Below are positions 28,683 to 29,527 of a stretch of 29,527 bases of DNA, piece after piece. The translations under genes were made by a program, and so were the position numbers. The stretch comes from a virus. Each line of letters begins with the position of its first letter. Within the stretch, counting starts at the first letter, position 1. The notes under the pieces were generated by a model. It was not told the origin of the DNA. It saw only the letters and a program-made list of their open reading frames with translations, and did no database searches. Location: positions 1 through 29,527 of IMG/VR virus record IMGVR_UViG_3300011113_000803; one strand, 5' to 3'.

Positions 28683-29527
28683 ATGGATCTAGAAAATATT
28701 AAAAATTCTACCAAACAGTCGATCATTAAAAATTTCATGGAAAATGTAAAGCATGCTCGTCGTGGTGCTTCTCATCAACGACCAAAAAGTTGGAGCAAAG
28801 GCACCAAATCTGGATCAGACAAAAAGAAAATGCGTCGTGAAGGTAAAGATGCCGCACGAGAAATGAATGAAGCAGGAGATCCTTGGGATTCGTATGATGC
28901 GTGGCGTCTTAACAATTTTACTCCACAAGAAGCACCACAAGAAGAACATCCTCTAGACAAACGTGAACGAGAACACAAACAAGCAATCTCTACAGCAACT
29001 CACGATTTTGCGCACGAAGTAGATTTAAATCAATATCATGGCCACTCACGAGAAGAAATGGGTAAACTATTAAACAAGAATATAGAAAACGAATATGATC
29101 ATCCTCGTGAAGCCGCAGAACATCTTGCCAAAGTATATCCTGCTCCTGCTGGTGTAGATTCTAAAAAATATCTACAACATTTAGAGCAAGGCATTGATGT
29201 TTTGTCACAAAATCTAAGCACAGAAGATACTCATAAAGCTTTAGCAGGAAACATGTTCTGGCAGATGGGTAAATCAGGAAATTTCCTTCCTATTACTAAT
29301 ACCGTTAAATCTGATATTTCAGAATCTATTTACCGCAAATTAAAAGCCAAATTAAATGAACAATATCCTGTTGTTCCTTCATACGAAGGAGATCCAGAAT
29401 TAGAAGCAGATAAAATTGCTGGAATTGAATCTTCTCTATCTCCAGCAGAACGAGATCCATTTCATTTATTATCACAACAAGATCGTGAAGAAGTTCACAG
29501 CACTCTCAAGAGAAATCCTGGACCTAA
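28683..29527 (+). CDS. Large late protein, 3' end outside window; unknown function
   Basis: Open from ATG 28683 to the window end without a stop (281 codons visible). AAGGA at about 28671-28675 is the ribosome binding site, behind a perfect late promoter. The N-terminal 60 residues are strongly basic (NVKHARRGASHQRPKSWSKG; SDKKKMRREGKDAAREMNEAG). The rest is helical and charged, with His-rich segments (DFAHEVDLNQYHGHSREEMGK; EYDHPREAAEHLAKVYPAP). A helix-rich repeat of about 90 residues may start near residue 130. No family is recognised. The basic head and late control fit a DNA-associated virion protein, but this is a guess. Confidence 0.7.
   Translation, partial: MDLENIKNSTKQSIIKNFMENVKHARRGASHQRPKSWSKGTKSGSDKKKMRREGKDAAREMNEAGDPWDSYDAWRLNNFTPQEAPQEEHPLDKREREHKQAISTATHDFAHEVDLNQYHGHSREEMGKLLNKNIENEYDHPREAAEHLAKVYPAPAGVDSKKYLQHLEQGIDVLSQNLSTEDTHKALAGNMFWQMGKSGNFLPITNTVKSDISESIYRKLKAKLNEQYPVVPSYEGDPELEADKIAGIESSLSPAERDPFHLLSQQDREEVHSTLKRNPGP

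Overview
This window is a segment of a large tailed-phage genome of the T4 superfamily (myovirus type). The main evidence is a collinear T4-style replication block on the plus strand: family B DNA polymerase (gp43-like), UvsX-like RecA recombinase, DnaB-type helicase (gp41-like) and primase (gp61-like). T4-type late promoter octamers (TATAAATA and one-base variants) also stand in front of many genes. The host cannot be named from the sequence. Lipoprotein signal peptides and a possible lysis cassette suggest a Gram-negative host, and the class II ribonucleotide reductase implies a host with access to cobalamin.

Layout. (1) 1-3027, plus: the end of a repetitive tail-fibre gene cut by the window edge, a second fibre-like gene built from the same repeat motif, and a small gene. 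(2) 3032-13170, plus: a near-gapless early/middle operon. It holds dUTPase, a MazG/DUF1599-like protein, DNA polymerase, a 30-residue membrane peptide, UvsX, a small membrane/coiled-coil protein, helicase, primase, a very acidic protein, ThyX and class II ribonucleotide reductase. Many joints are ATGA or short overlaps. (3) 13178-14116: an AT-rich free-standing HNH endonuclease with its own late promoter, a second small membrane/coiled-coil gene, and a strong bidirectional terminator. (4) 14117-28455: mostly minus-strand late genes, probably virion or lysis proteins and mostly of unknown function, interrupted by two plus islands. One island is a lipoprotein trypsin-like protease, a micro-ORF and a RuvC-like resolvase; the other is an 87-residue protein. 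(5) 28456-29527: a divergent region with a strong sigma70-type promoter for a GNAT-like gene, a candidate non-coding RNA with its own promoter and terminator, and a large plus-strand gene cut by the window end.

How the genes work together. dUTPase, the MazG-like protein, ThyX and the ribonucleotide reductase feed dNTP and dTTP synthesis. Polymerase, helicase, primase and UvsX form the replication/recombination machine, and the RuvC-like and PD-(D/E)XK nucleases would process its intermediates. The late cluster contains a candidate holin and a lipoprotein with a transmembrane segment (possible lysis pair). It also contains several basic, coiled-coil or multidomain proteins that look like packaged head or injected proteins.

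Most notable observations. Two sigma70-type promoters have identical geometry that places the expected transcription start on the first base of an ATG, and several late promoters do nearly the same, so leaderless mRNAs are likely. Six late proteins carry the tripeptide LNE within their first 50 residues, which fits the L-x-E cleavage rule of T4-type prohead proteases. There is an orphan terminator-ended RNA at about 28520-28645. A perfect 12-bp hairpin lies inside the RuvC-like gene. A phage lipoprotein protease carries a full catalytic triad and ends in CxxCH.
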